NCBI RefSeq assembly: GCF_900312975.1
Contig: NZ_LT990039.1
Location: forward strand, 496,001-560,000
Length of the DNA stretch: 64,000 nt
Source: Massilistercora timonensis
GTDB taxonomy: Bacteria; Bacillota; Clostridia; Lachnospirales; Lachnospiraceae
Direction of reading: 5' to 3'
Of this stretch, positions 45,465-53,871 are shown piece by piece. The notes under the pieces are model-generated. The model had not been told where the DNA came from. It saw nothing but the letters and a program-made list of their open reading frames with translations, and did not search any database. Made by a program: the position numbers and the translations under genes. Numbering within the stretch: the stretch's first letter is position 1; the number at the start of each line of letters is the position of its first letter.

Positions 45465-45561
45465 TGTTAGCGTCGGGCGATTTTCGCCATTCAGAGTCGG
45501 ATTAAAAACGCCAATCTCAGTCAATTTAAAATCGCCAATGCATCATGTATGTCATTAACAG

Positions 45562-46365
45562 TTACGCATTTTCATACTCCGTATGTTTTGCGATACCAGC
45601 CTCAAGACCAAGTGTTTCCAGCTTGCGTCCCCGGTAACTGTCACCTTTGATCATAAATACAGTGGCGTCATCAAAAACCCGGTCTAAAGAACAAAGCAGC
45701 GTATCATCTTCGCTGAAATATTCGCCCCACTGGTTTGGTGTTTTGTTGCTGGTAAAAATCATGGTGCTGGGACCATCTTTATTATAGCGGCGGTCAATCA
45801 CATCAAAGAACATACGTGTGTTCTCCTTATCGAACACACACCTGCCGATCTCATCAATGATCAGGCAGGAAGGCTTTACCAGTCCGTTAATGACAGCGCC
45901 CTCCCGGCCGTGTCTTCTTGCATCCGTCAGTTTTTGATTAAGTTCGCTTGCCCTTAAGAAATAGGTCTTGTATCCTTTCAGGCAGCATTCCCGACCAAAA
46001 GCCATGGCCAGATGCGTTTTACCTACACCCTGCGGTCCAATAAATGCCAGATTTTTTCTTGCATACAGAGCGGACAGAGAAGAGAGGTTCTTTAGTGACT
46101 GCACATGCTTCCCATGGAGTCGGCTGAAATCAAATCTTTCAAAGGTTTTCGGCTCATTCATAGGAAGCTTGCTCAGTTTCAGCATCGTGTGGACCATGGA
46201 GTCGTATTTTTTCTGCTCCAGATATTCAAAAACTCCGCAGACTGCCTCCAGAACTTCCGGCGTAAGTTCTTTTTCATCGGCATAGCTGGCCAGTTCTGCT
46301 GTATAAAGATCGATCTTCAGTGCCTTTGCACTGGACTGGATTCTTTCAAGTATTGATTCATTCAT
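45562..46365 (-). CDS. istB: IstB-like ATPase of IS21 element A
   Basis: A 267-residue AAA+ helper of IS21 transposition. Walker A is FIGPQGVGKTHLA and Walker B is SCLIIDEIG; IFTSNKTPNQWGEYF is the sensor-1 region. The ATG at 46365 has AGGAGGG upstream and overlaps the istA stop by 8 nt, the usual IS21 coupling. Confidence 0.92.
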   Translation of the reverse strand: MNESILERIQSSAKALKIDLYTAELASYADEKELTPEVLEAVCGVFEYLEQKKYDSMVHTMLKLSKLPMNEPKTFERFDFSRLHGKHVQSLKNLSSLSALYARKNLAFIGPQGVGKTHLAMAFGRECCLKGYKTYFLRASELNQKLTDARRHGREGAVINGLVKPSCLIIDEIGRCVFDKENTRMFFDVIDRRYNKDGPSTMIFTSNKTPNQWGEYFSEDDTLLCSLDRVFDDATVFMIKGDSYRGRKLETLGLEAGIAKHTEYENA

Positions 46366-47347
46366 CCCACAGGCCCTCCTCAAAGTTGAATTTTTCAAAT
46401 CCGGAGTGCTGTTTGGGTGGCTCTATCTGAAAGATCCGGGTTTTGACCGGCATTGATGGGACTTCTTCCGGCTGTTCTGTCACATACTGATCCCGGCAGA
46501 AACTGTCTCTTCTCATCCAGGTAACATCATGGGTGGTCAGGACTTTGCTGAGATCGGATGCGTAGATATAGAGGGTAAAGGAATCTCTCCGAATTCTGCA
46601 GGTCTTCTGGGTGTACCAGTACGGGACGCCGAAGCGCCGCCCTTCATAATGGACAAATCCATCGAAAGAAATCTTTCTTTCCGGACAGAGATAGAAAGCA
46701 AGTGCCTGTGTTTTTGTTAATACGGAAGCAACAGCCATGCAGTCTTCCTGATGCTTTTCACAGGGGATACAGTCCACGGCTTTATGGTATATGCTGTTCT
46801 GGCGGTTGCACCATCCGATGGCTTCCAGATTCAATTCTGTGATCGTGCCAAAAACTCTGCCGGCAAGGAAGTTATCTTTTACGAAGCGGATCAGGCGCTC
46901 CACCTTGCCTTTGGTGAAAGGATGCCTTGGCTTGCAGAGCTTTGTCTGGAAACCGATCGTTTCCATGAACGTTTTATAATCTTTCTGCCAGATAGGATGT
47001 CCTTCTGGATCACGCCGGATCACGACACTTTTCATGTTGTCTGTCAGTATATAGCGTGGGATTCCCATATAAGTAAAAGCATGGATCATCCCTATAAAAA
47101 GATTTTCCTGTCTGGCATTGGGGAAGAATTCGATGTATCTTTCCCCGCAATGATGGCAGATCATAGCAAAACATGCGACCTTATAGGAAGCATCGGTATT
47201 TGTATCTACCTGGACAAAGCCCCAGTCCATCTGATAGGATTCCCCAGGGGAAGTTTGATATCTGCGTCCCCGGTTTCCCTGAGGGGCAACGAGCTGACGC
47301 TTGGGCGGGACAAGATCCCGGTGATCAGCAATATAAGTTTTTACGGT
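46358..47347 (-). pseudogene. istA: IstA transposase of element A, C-terminal part
   Basis: The frame from the insertion junction to the stop encodes 329 residues including the DDE core: Asp in YQMDWGFVQVDT, Asp in ILTDNMKSVV, Glu in TKGKVERLIRFVKDNF. The N-terminal third is at 50096-50431 on the other side of element B. Joining them across one copy of TACGGT gives a 439-residue IstA in one frame (GLTTV then KTYIADH). Confidence 0.9.
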
Positions 47348-47350
47348 TGT

Positions 47351-47498
47351 GCGTGGTAAGGTGATTTTACAGCCACAGGGTAAGGAGTTTTTTACATGAC
47401 GTGGTAAGATCTTTTTTACATCATGCGGTAACGACTTTTTTACATGAGATGGTAAGAAGTTCTTTACACTGTCCGGTAATCACTTTTTTACATCCCCT
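47351..47498 (+). repeat. Left-end 24-bp repeats of IS21 element B (six copies)
   Basis: GGTAA starts at 47355, 47379, 47403, 47427, 47451 and 47475, exactly 24 bp apart. The unit is roughly GGTAAGNNNTTTTTTACAT plus five variable bases. These are probably transposase-binding sites. Confidence 0.85.
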
Positions 47499-47579
47499 GC
47501 GGCGAGTTTTATCACAGGAGGAGTCAGCGGTTCATCCGATTTTGTATACTGTAAGCAGTACACAAGAGAGGAGACCTTT

Positions 47580-49154
47580 ATGCTGACAAAAACAAAAATG
47601 CAGGAAATACAGGATTTAAAACTGCAAGGTTACACAAAAGCTGACATTATCAGATACTATGAAGCGCAGGGGCGCAAGCCTCCCAGCCGTCCCACGATCA
47701 GCAAGTATTATGACATGGATGTGCTCCCGGATGATCCAGGCGCGAAACTCGCAAAACCAAAAACCTTTGACGCGGAGCCTTTCCACAGCACGATCATCAG
47801 GATCCTTGAGACGAACAGTGGAAGAAGTTTCTGTATGTCATCTGTTTACGATGTCCTGGAAGAAAAATTCATCGAAAACGGAGCGTATGAAAAACTTCCC
47901 GGGAACCAGCAGACGCTCCGCAACTATATCCACTATCTTGAGGATTCCGGACAGATCGATAGGGAACCGGAGCATCGTCGTATCTATGATTATGTTTTTG
48001 ACACCCCGCCTGGAGAACAGATGCTGATCGACTTCGGTGAGGAGACTCTCTCAAAAACAACGCACATCCATTTCATCTGCCTTTTGCTACGTTACAGTCG
48101 TTTTTTATGTGTTTATGCACAGGATCACAAGTATAACTCGGAAGAAGCCTGTAAGGCGATCTATCATAGTTTCTGCCGGCTTGGAGGGCGTCCTAAAGAA
48201 CTGGTCATCGACCAGGACGCCGTGTTTGTCGCCAGTGAAACCTATGGTGAAGTCATTAAGACCAGAACCTTTGAAGATTTCTGTACAGAACAGGATATCC
48301 GGCTCTGGGTATGCAATAAAGCGGATCCTGAAAGCAAGGGACCTATCGAAAACTCTGTTGGGTTCGTGAAGAAAAACTTCTTCAGCGCACGGAAAGTCAC
48401 CTGTATCGATGATGTGTGGCGTTCCCTTCCCGGATGGCTGGAACGCAAAAACCAGCGGATCCACCGTTCCACCTTACGGGTCCCAAAAGCAGTCTACGAC
48501 AGCGTTGAAAAGTCAGACATGCGGCCGCTTCTTCCATCCGTGTATGAAACATCTCCGAATACGTTCCGTACTTATGAAATCGCGGCATTGCCTTACGTCC
48601 TGTATAGATCATGCAGGTATTCGGTTCCCCGTGATTATGCTTTCAAAACGGTACGCTTCAAAGTTGTCAGTGGGAAGATCCACATTTATGATGACCAGCT
48701 GAACTATATCTGTTCCCATAATCTCAGCGAGAGGAAAGGAAGTGTCAATCAGCTCCCGGAACACCGGAAACAGGACTCCGGAGACTGGATCGAGATCATG
48801 GAACGTCTCCGCGAGAAATGGAACTGCTATGACTTCCAGCACTTCATCAATGGTGTAAAAAAGGAAAATCCACGGCATATCTCCAAACAGCTTCGGGCAA
48901 TTGAACAGTTCCTTGATTCTGAGAATCCGGATAAATCCCTGGTAGCACAGGTGATGAAGGAATGCTGCCAGAAATACCGGTATCAGTTCTCGCAGTTTAA
49001 AGTTGTTTACAGCCTTGCAAAAGCCGGCCGGGAACTGGCTACAGACGACTGCCGCGCACAGGTTCCATCCGGCAGTGTCAGCTATACAGATCTTTCCATT
49101 TATGCAAAAGCCTTTCAGGAACGCACAGTGAGGAAGGAGGCTGCTGCTCGATGA
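47580..49154 (+). CDS. istA: IstA transposase of IS21 element B
   Basis: A 524-residue IS21 transposase. The N-terminal helix-turn-helix (YTKADIIRYYEAQGRKPPSR) precedes a DDE core with Asp in EQMLIDFGEE, Asp in LVIDQDAVFV and Glu in SKGPIENSVGFVKKNFF. A C-terminal domain binds IstB. GGAG upstream of ATG 47580. Its sequence is very different from IstA of element A, so the two elements belong to different IS21 branches. Confidence 0.95.
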   Translation: MLTKTKMQEIQDLKLQGYTKADIIRYYEAQGRKPPSRPTISKYYDMDVLPDDPGAKLAKPKTFDAEPFHSTIIRILETNSGRSFCMSSVYDVLEEKFIENGAYEKLPGNQQTLRNYIHYLEDSGQIDREPEHRRIYDYVFDTPPGEQMLIDFGEETLSKTTHIHFICLLLRYSRFLCVYAQDHKYNSEEACKAIYHSFCRLGGRPKELVIDQDAVFVASETYGEVIKTRTFEDFCTEQDIRLWVCNKADPESKGPIENSVGFVKKNFFSARKVTCIDDVWRSLPGWLERKNQRIHRSTLRVPKAVYDSVEKSDMRPLLPSVYETSPNTFRTYEIAALPYVLYRSCRYSVPRDYAFKTVRFKVVSGKIHIYDDQLNYICSHNLSERKGSVNQLPEHRKQDSGDWIEIMERLREKWNCYDFQHFINGVKKENPRHISKQLRAIEQFLDSENPDKSLVAQVMKECCQKYRYQFSQFKVVYSLAKAGRELATDDCRAQVPSGSVSYTDLSIYAKAFQERTVRKEAAAR

Positions 49155-49954
49155 ACCGTGAGATCTTAAAAAGTATGGATACCGGTCATATCCCTGTACA
49201 GCGGCTCACAGCCCTGCTTGAAACGTTTACCTTAAAGCACGCGGCGCGTATGCTTCCGGATCTTCTGGAAACCGCAGATCTTCAGGACTCCTCCCGCAGG
49301 GAATTCCTTCTGGCTGTTCTCGAGACCGAAGTCAAAGGTCGGAATGAACGGCGTCGGAAGCGTAACTATTCCGCAGCGCATTTTCCTCCAAATATCCGAC
49401 CATTGGAAGAGTTTGATCCGGAAGAGCTGGAGTCAGGTATCACCCACGCGCAGCTCTCCGTATTGAAAGAATTATCCTGGCTGGACAACTACGGAAACCT
49501 TGTCTTTGCGGGGCCTCCGGGCCTCGGCAAGACCATGGTCGCCTGTGGTCTTGGTCTACAGGCTGTCAACAGTGGCTATACTGTATGTTTTGAGAAGATG
49601 ACCAACCTGATCAAGATTCTCGACACCGCAGAAACAGAGCGCGCAGCCGGATTCCGACTCAAAAATATCAAGAAAGCACAGCTTGTCATCATTGATGAGA
49701 TCGGCTATACACCGATCAGCCGCGGACAGGCAAACCGCTTTTTCACATTTATCAGTGACACCTATGAAACCAGTTCCATCATCTTTACCACCAACAAAGA
49801 GATCGTTGACTGGGCTGAGATGATGGGGGATCCAGTACTTACCACTGCAATGCTGGACCGGATCCTGCACCATGCCAAGTGCTATTCTTTCCGCGGGGAA
49901 TCCTACCGGCTGAAGCACCCTGACCTGTACCCGCAGGGAGAAACTGGGATGTAA
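49151..49954 (+). CDS. istB: IstB-like ATPase of IS21 element B
   Basis: A 267-residue AAA+ protein: Walker A VFAGPPGLGKTMVA, Walker B LVIIDEIGY, sensor IIFTTNKEIVDW, arginine-rich ending RILHHAKCYSFRGESYRLK. It overlaps istA by 4 nt (ATGA). Intact. Confidence 0.95.
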   Translation: MNREILKSMDTGHIPVQRLTALLETFTLKHAARMLPDLLETADLQDSSRREFLLAVLETEVKGRNERRRKRNYSAAHFPPNIRPLEEFDPEELESGITHAQLSVLKELSWLDNYGNLVFAGPPGLGKTMVACGLGLQAVNSGYTVCFEKMTNLIKILDTAETERAAGFRLKNIKKAQLVIIDEIGYTPISRGQANRFFTFISDTYETSSIIFTTNKEIVDWAEMMGDPVLTTAMLDRILHHAKCYSFRGESYRLKHPDLYPQGETGM

Positions 49955-50095
49955 AAAATCTGCTTACCGGGTAAAGTAAAAAAGTGCTTACCTTACGATG
50001 TAAAAATCTGCTTACCAAGGTATGTAAAAAACTCCTTACCATACGGTGTAAAAAACATCTTACCTAACAATGTAAAAAAGTGCTTGACATTTGCA
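49955..50095 (-). repeat. Right-end 24-bp repeats of IS21 element B (six copies)
   Basis: Six copies of the same unit, read on the minus strand as GGTAAGNNNTTTTTTACAT, lie between the istB stop and the right tip. The outermost is diverged (GTCAAGCACTTTTTTACAT). Together with the left block they form a mirrored 6+6 array. Confidence 0.85.
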
Positions 50096-50431
50096 TACGG
50101 TTGTTAATCCGCCGGTATATCCAGCTTCCTGCAGCCGCTCAAAGCATACCGAAGAATTCGTGACGCCTTTTCGGAGCAGTCCGTCAATAATGCCGCTATA
50201 TCCGGTCAGAACTGTAGATGTGACTTTTTGTCCTGTCCTCCCATGTGGTGTAACAATAAAGTTATTCTCTTTTAAGTGCCTTAGCCTGGATCTGCTAATT
50301 CCGGTCCGGCGTTCCAGTTCTGCAAGATTAATTTTGGCAAGGCTGAAATTTTCGCCTTGTTCCTGCTTTATTTCGTTGATTGCTTGTGTTATGATTTTTT
50401 GTAAGTCATTACATGTAGCATCTTCGTGCAT
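50096..50431 (-). pseudogene. istA: IstA transposase of element A, N-terminal part
   Basis: From ATG 50431 (AAGGAGG nine nt upstream) the frame encodes MHEDATCNDLQKIITQAINE and the helix-turn-helix LAELERRTGISRSRLRHLKE, then GYTGGLTTV up to the insertion junction. It then runs 12 codons into element B to a stop at 50060. It is the severed start of the istA whose remainder is at 46358-47347. Confidence 0.9.
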
Positions 50432-50567
50432 AAATCCTCCTTTTCTGATGCATTGGCTTATCATCAGTATAAGAGGATGAAGACCTGTATGTAATGGCTT
50501 TTTTAATTTGACTAGGATTGGCTATTTTAGCCTGACACTAGATGGTTATTTTAACCCGACGCTAATA

Positions 50568-51376
50568 GCATCTGCAATCCGCTCTTCCAGGCTCATATTT
50601 TTCTTTATTTTTGATAGATCTGAACTCCTTTTTTCTCCCTTTTTTCTTTTAATATTTTGATGATGGTTTTCATGAAACGCAAATTCTTTATCCCAATGAG
50701 CCTTTATTTGCTCACCCAGCCACAAAATCCATTCGCCGTCTTCCCCGTAATAATATCCTTTTTTATCCAAATAACTGATATCACTTTCATTAATCAAACC
50801 ATATGCCAGGAGCATAGCTTTCCACACGTCAACTAATTCATAGAAAAATGGCATCTTAAGATGGGAACGCATTCCACGCATCTCTTCCATCATCGAATTG
50901 ATCATTCCATAAACCGTACAACCCCTATTGATACATACTACCTGTGATTCAATACTTCCTGCATAATCTGTCCATTTGATGATATCTGCTATTTTTTCTA
51001 ACACTTCCTGCTTCTTCCGCTGTGCTAAAATATATTCTTCATCCAAACTTATCTCTCTGTCACCAATAAAACACATCTCCACTTGATCTGATTTCTCTAC
51101 CCCGTCCGGAATTTTATATCTGTATGTTTCTTTTCCATGGTCATCATACCGAAACATCGCTTTTTCAAGAAGATATTTCTTTTTTTCTTCCGATATCTCA
51201 TCAAAATATTCTTTTTCGACACCAAAAAAACTGGCTAACTGCTCACGTCTTTGCTCCGGAATATCTTTTTTCCCATTTTCCCAGGAATTCAAATCCTGTC
51301 TGGTTACACCTATTATCTCTGCCAATTCACTCAAAGATATATTGCAACGAGTTCTGATATATTTTAATCCATTCAT
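50568..51376 (-). pseudogene. XRE-family transcriptional regulator, 5' part, disrupted by IS21
   Basis: Starting at ATG 51376 (GGAGG seven nt upstream), the N-terminus is an XRE helix-turn-helix: LKYIRTRCNISLSELAEIIG, VTRQDLNSWENGKKDIPEQR. A 200-residue tail follows with no family I recognise. The frame now ends at 50546 with six residues supplied by the IS (ISVGLK). Removing the elements gives IADA joined to EEYNRQFMK and a 294-residue protein. The truncated form lacks only about 24 of its own residues, so it may keep some activity. Its natural 3' end abuts tracrRNA of the type II-A system. Confidence 0.85.
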
Positions 51377-51427
51377 TTTTTCCCTCCAGAAAAAATTATA
51401 TAATCCGTGCACGTTCAATATATTTTC

Positions 51428-51457
51428 ATATTATCTTTGGTTTACAGCATACGTCAA
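51428..51457 (-). promoter_or_regulatory. Promoter of the XRE-type gene
   Basis: Minus-strand TTGACG (51452-51457), 18-bp spacer, TAATAT (51428-51433), about 50 nt before the start. A GTGCAC-centred dyad between promoter and start could be an autoregulatory site. Confidence 0.5.
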
Positions 51458-51649
51458 CCTGTAACCTGCTCTAACATCCTCAAATTTTCTGCAATACTAC
51501 CAGTAATTCATTTTTAATCTCATCATTTTTTACTATTTGACGAGATTAAAACGCAAATGACGAATATAACATTTCATTAATTGCACTAGAATTAAGTGAA
51601 TATCTCCGATGGTTTTCACTCTAGACTAACGGCATGCCCGTTATACCAC

Positions 51650-51683
51650 AAAAATACCACCAGTCAAAAGCGACTGATGGTAT
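51650..51683 (-). terminator. Terminator of the 68-residue protein gene
   Basis: Stem ATACCACCAGTC (51654-51665) / GACTGATGGTAT (51672-51683) with one G-T wobble, followed by TTTT on the minus strand. It begins right at the stop codon. Confidence 0.7.
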
Positions 51684-51890
51684 CTACTTAACTTTTTCCA
51701 TATATTCCAAAACCTGTTCTAATAACGGGCCAGCTCCACATTCGATAAATTCCTGCCTTTCTTCAGCTGTTGCTTTAAGCATTTCTTTTTCCACTTGCAA
51801 TTTTATTCTTTTCCACTCTTCGTCAGAATGTTCTCCAAAGAAAATTTTCTTTTTTAGTTTTTCTAGGCTATTCATTGCCATATAATTCAT
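51684..51890 (-). CDS. Hypothetical protein, 68 residues
   Basis: A helical, glutamate/lysine-rich small protein (SLEKLKKKIFFGEHSDEEWK then LQVEKEMLKATAEERQEFIE). GAGGAG lies four nt before the ATG, and it has its own terminator, so it is likely a real expressed gene. No family is recognised. It sits between the XRE-type gene and the type III-A locus. Confidence 0.6.
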   Translation of the reverse strand: MNYMAMNSLEKLKKKIFFGEHSDEEWKRIKLQVEKEMLKATAEERQEFIECGAGPLLEQVLEYMEKVK

Positions 51891-52020
51891 ATTACTCCTC
51901 TATACTTCCCTATTTCTTTTGGAATTCCACATTTAATTTAGGTAACATTATAAAAACATTGGCTTCAGCCGGTTTTCTAACCCCCTCGAATTTGAGGTTT
52001 CAAATCTGTATTTTAACCCC

Positions 52021-52123
52021 GTAAGCAGAAAAGTATTTGGCGGGTGTGCCCTTTCCCGCATTTCTTTTGACCTATAAGGTGCGTAGCAGCACAATCTCTA
52101 CTTCAAATATTTTTCTGCTTTAC
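52021..52123. repeat. 103-bp multi-stem inverted repeat downstream of csm6
   Basis: A 19-bp outer stem (52021-52039, GTAAGCAGAAAAGTATTTG, with 52104-52123; one bulge and one G-T pair) encloses three small hairpins: GCGGG/CCCGC (52040-52059), ACCT/AGGT (52070-52080) and GTGC/GCAC (52079-52092). The last two share two bases. It lies in the 313-bp gap between csm6 and the 68-residue protein gene, where I see no coding sequence. It could be a structured RNA or a MITE. Confidence 0.65.
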
Positions 52124-52203
52124 GCCATCTCTATTTATCTATCCTTGCCAGCAAGACTACCGCCTTATATGCAGCCTCCTTTCAGATTTTTCATGGGAAT
52201 AAA

Positions 52204-53532
52204 TTAAACAACCTCTTCTATCGCATGAATAATATTTTCATTCATACGGTCATAAGATTTCCAATCTTCTTTTCTGATCTTTATTCCTGCCCTGATTGAC
52301 AAAAATTTTAATAATTCAATAATCTCTTCTGGCCGAATAGAAGCATCGCGTAAAATGCTTTCCTCCGTTATTGCTACAATCTCATGTGCTGCGTAATTCC
52401 TGATTTCCCTTTCCACCTCTCTAATTTTCTCTATTGAACTTATTACCTTTAAATCTTCTTCTTTGGCAAGAATAATTTCACTCACGTAATCAGAAGAGAG
52501 CGGATTCTCTTTTAGCATTGGATATTTTCTTTTCAGAATAGCCAAAATATCTGGCGCCGATTTTTCCATTTTATTGATATTCAGATACCAGATCCCTTTT
52601 CGACTTCTCACACAAAACTTTTCTTCAGAAACCCCTTGTTTTTTTCGCATATACACAAGAAGGATATCTAATACTACAGGGGTAATCGCACGGATATAAT
52701 CTGCATATTGCCGTTTCCGCAATTTGATATTTAAATTTATCAAATATTCTATAATGTCTTTTTCTTCTCCAACTGCGATCTGCAAAACATCCTGCGTTTC
52801 TTTTCCCAAAAGCTTTTGCGCACCTGAGATGTCCAGGAGATTTCTTCTTTCTGCCGCTTTCAAATACAAAACTGCTTTTCCCGATAAGGCTCCCTCCATA
52901 TTTTCAGCCAACATTAAAGCCGCAGAATAATCATATTCTCTTATTAAACGCTTTATATTTTCCTTTTGAATGTTTAAAAATAATGTATCTGTTTTTGATC
53001 GGGAACTTCTATCGATAAATGTTTCCTGATTATCCAGATTGCATTCCCATTGTAACTTCACATCGTAATGATCCGTATCTTCATGCTCTTTATTTGCTGC
53101 TTTTGCAGGCGTTTCTACTTGAATGGCAGTATATCGTTCCGGATAAAGGCTGGCCAAAACCTGAAGACCCATTTTCATGGCTGGCGTTCCAGATGAAACA
53201 TTAAAAAGGATTTCCCCTTCATTTTCCTTCTCAATCTCTTGCAGACATCTTTTAAATTCTTCATAAAAATCATCCAGTTTATGAACATATACTAGTTCCG
53301 GTCTCTTAATAATTTCTATTTCAAAATTATGATCCAGCAATTCTCCCAATTTTTCAAGGCAAAAAACATATCTGTTGTCACTCTCATGATCTTGCAAAAT
53401 CTCTTTTGACATATATAAATATACTTTATCCGGTTTATAAATCCGACAAATATGTAGCATCGACCCATCTCTTTGATTAGAAATCGGATCCGTCTTCCCC
53501 AATGGTGAAAATAAAATTTTACCCATCCTCAT
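52204..53532 (-). CDS. csm6: Csm6, CARF-HEPN ribonuclease
   Basis: A 442-residue ancillary nuclease of type III-A. The N-terminal CARF domain, with FNVSSGTPAMKMGLQ near residue 115, binds cyclic oligoadenylate made by Cas10. The C-terminal HEPN domain has the catalytic RNYAAH (R-x4-H, about residues 377-382). Activated Csm6 degrades RNA non-specifically during phage infection. It follows cas2 by 6 nt. Confidence 0.93.
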   Translation of the reverse strand: MRMGKILFSPLGKTDPISNQRDGSMLHICRIYKPDKVYLYMSKEILQDHESDNRYVFCLEKLGELLDHNFEIEIIKRPELVYVHKLDDFYEEFKRCLQEIEKENEGEILFNVSSGTPAMKMGLQVLASLYPERYTAIQVETPAKAANKEHEDTDHYDVKLQWECNLDNQETFIDRSSRSKTDTLFLNIQKENIKRLIREYDYSAALMLAENMEGALSGKAVLYLKAAERRNLLDISGAQKLLGKETQDVLQIAVGEEKDIIEYLINLNIKLRKRQYADYIRAITPVVLDILLVYMRKKQGVSEEKFCVRSRKGIWYLNINKMEKSAPDILAILKRKYPMLKENPLSSDYVSEIILAKEEDLKVISSIEKIREVEREIRNYAAHEIVAITEESILRDASIRPEEIIELLKFLSIRAGIKIRKEDWKSYDRMNENIIHAIEEVV

Positions 53533-53538
53533 ATCTCC

Positions 53539-53865
53539 TTATAAAACTAAAACCTCATTCTCAAACTCGTCTTGCTTTATTCCATAACTATGTATTTCGC
53601 CTTGACCATTTATTTTGTATATTCTAATATTATCGTTTTCTTTCGCAAATTTTTCAATATCACACAACAATTTTTGATATTGCCTCTCTGATAATCTACT
53701 TTCAAAAGCAGATTTTTGTACACGAAAGCCGTATCCCTCCAAAAGTTTTACCAACTTGTTTCTTCTATTGTTTTCAATTATATCGTAAATTACAAGCACA
53801 AAACTTTTTTGTTCCATTTCTGGAACCAGCGTATTGAAAATAAAATTTTCATAATATCTTTTCAT
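53539..53865 (-). CDS. cas2: Cas2 (type III-A locus)
   Basis: A 108-residue Cas2 with the core SFVLVIYDIIENNRRNKLVK, LLEGYGFRVQKSAFESRLSE. It is different in sequence from the type II Cas2. The start at 53865 is supported by AGGTGA eight nt upstream; an internal Met at 53817 lacks a site, so a 16-residue N-terminal extension before the usual Cas2 start seems real. Confidence 0.93.
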   Translation of the reverse strand: MKRYYENFIFNTLVPEMEQKSFVLVIYDIIENNRRNKLVKLLEGYGFRVQKSAFESRLSERQYQKLLCDIEKFAKENDNIRIYKINGQGEIHSYGIKQDEFENEVLVL

Positions 53866-53871
53866 AATATT

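Larger units (their letters stand above)
47348..50095 (+). mobile_element. IS21-family element B nested in element A
   Basis: The 2,748-bp element starts TGTGCGTGGTAAGG and ends TTGACATTTGCA, with the TG...CA termini of IS21. It is flanked by a 6-bp duplication TACGGT (47342-47347 and 50096-50101). Six 24-bp repeats lie at each end in inverted orientation. It carries intact istA and istB on the plus strand. It has split the istA of element A, so it arrived later. Confidence 0.9.
45465..50567 (-). mobile_element. IS21-family element A, itself split by element B
   Basis: Ends are TGTTAGCGTCGGG on the left and, read inward from the right, TATTAGCGTCGGG. Each end carries three or so 23-bp imperfect repeats with the core GTCNNNTTAAAANNGCCA, as in IS21 relatives. 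A 4-bp duplication GCAT flanks it (45461-45464 and 50568-50571). It encodes istA and istB on the minus strand. Without element B it would be about 2,350 bp. It sits inside the XRE-type regulator gene. The istA gene is broken, so the element cannot move on its own. Confidence 0.9.

Noticed and set aside
45277-45558. Plus-strand frame over the tracrRNA end and IS21 tip
   Set aside because: It begins inside tracrRNA and runs across the IS21 junction with no ribosome site; RNA and pseudogene explain the region.
50060-50464. Stand-alone 134-residue DNA-binding protein
   Set aside because: Its sequence up to GLTTV is the N-terminal part of the element A IstA; the last residues come from the tip of element B.
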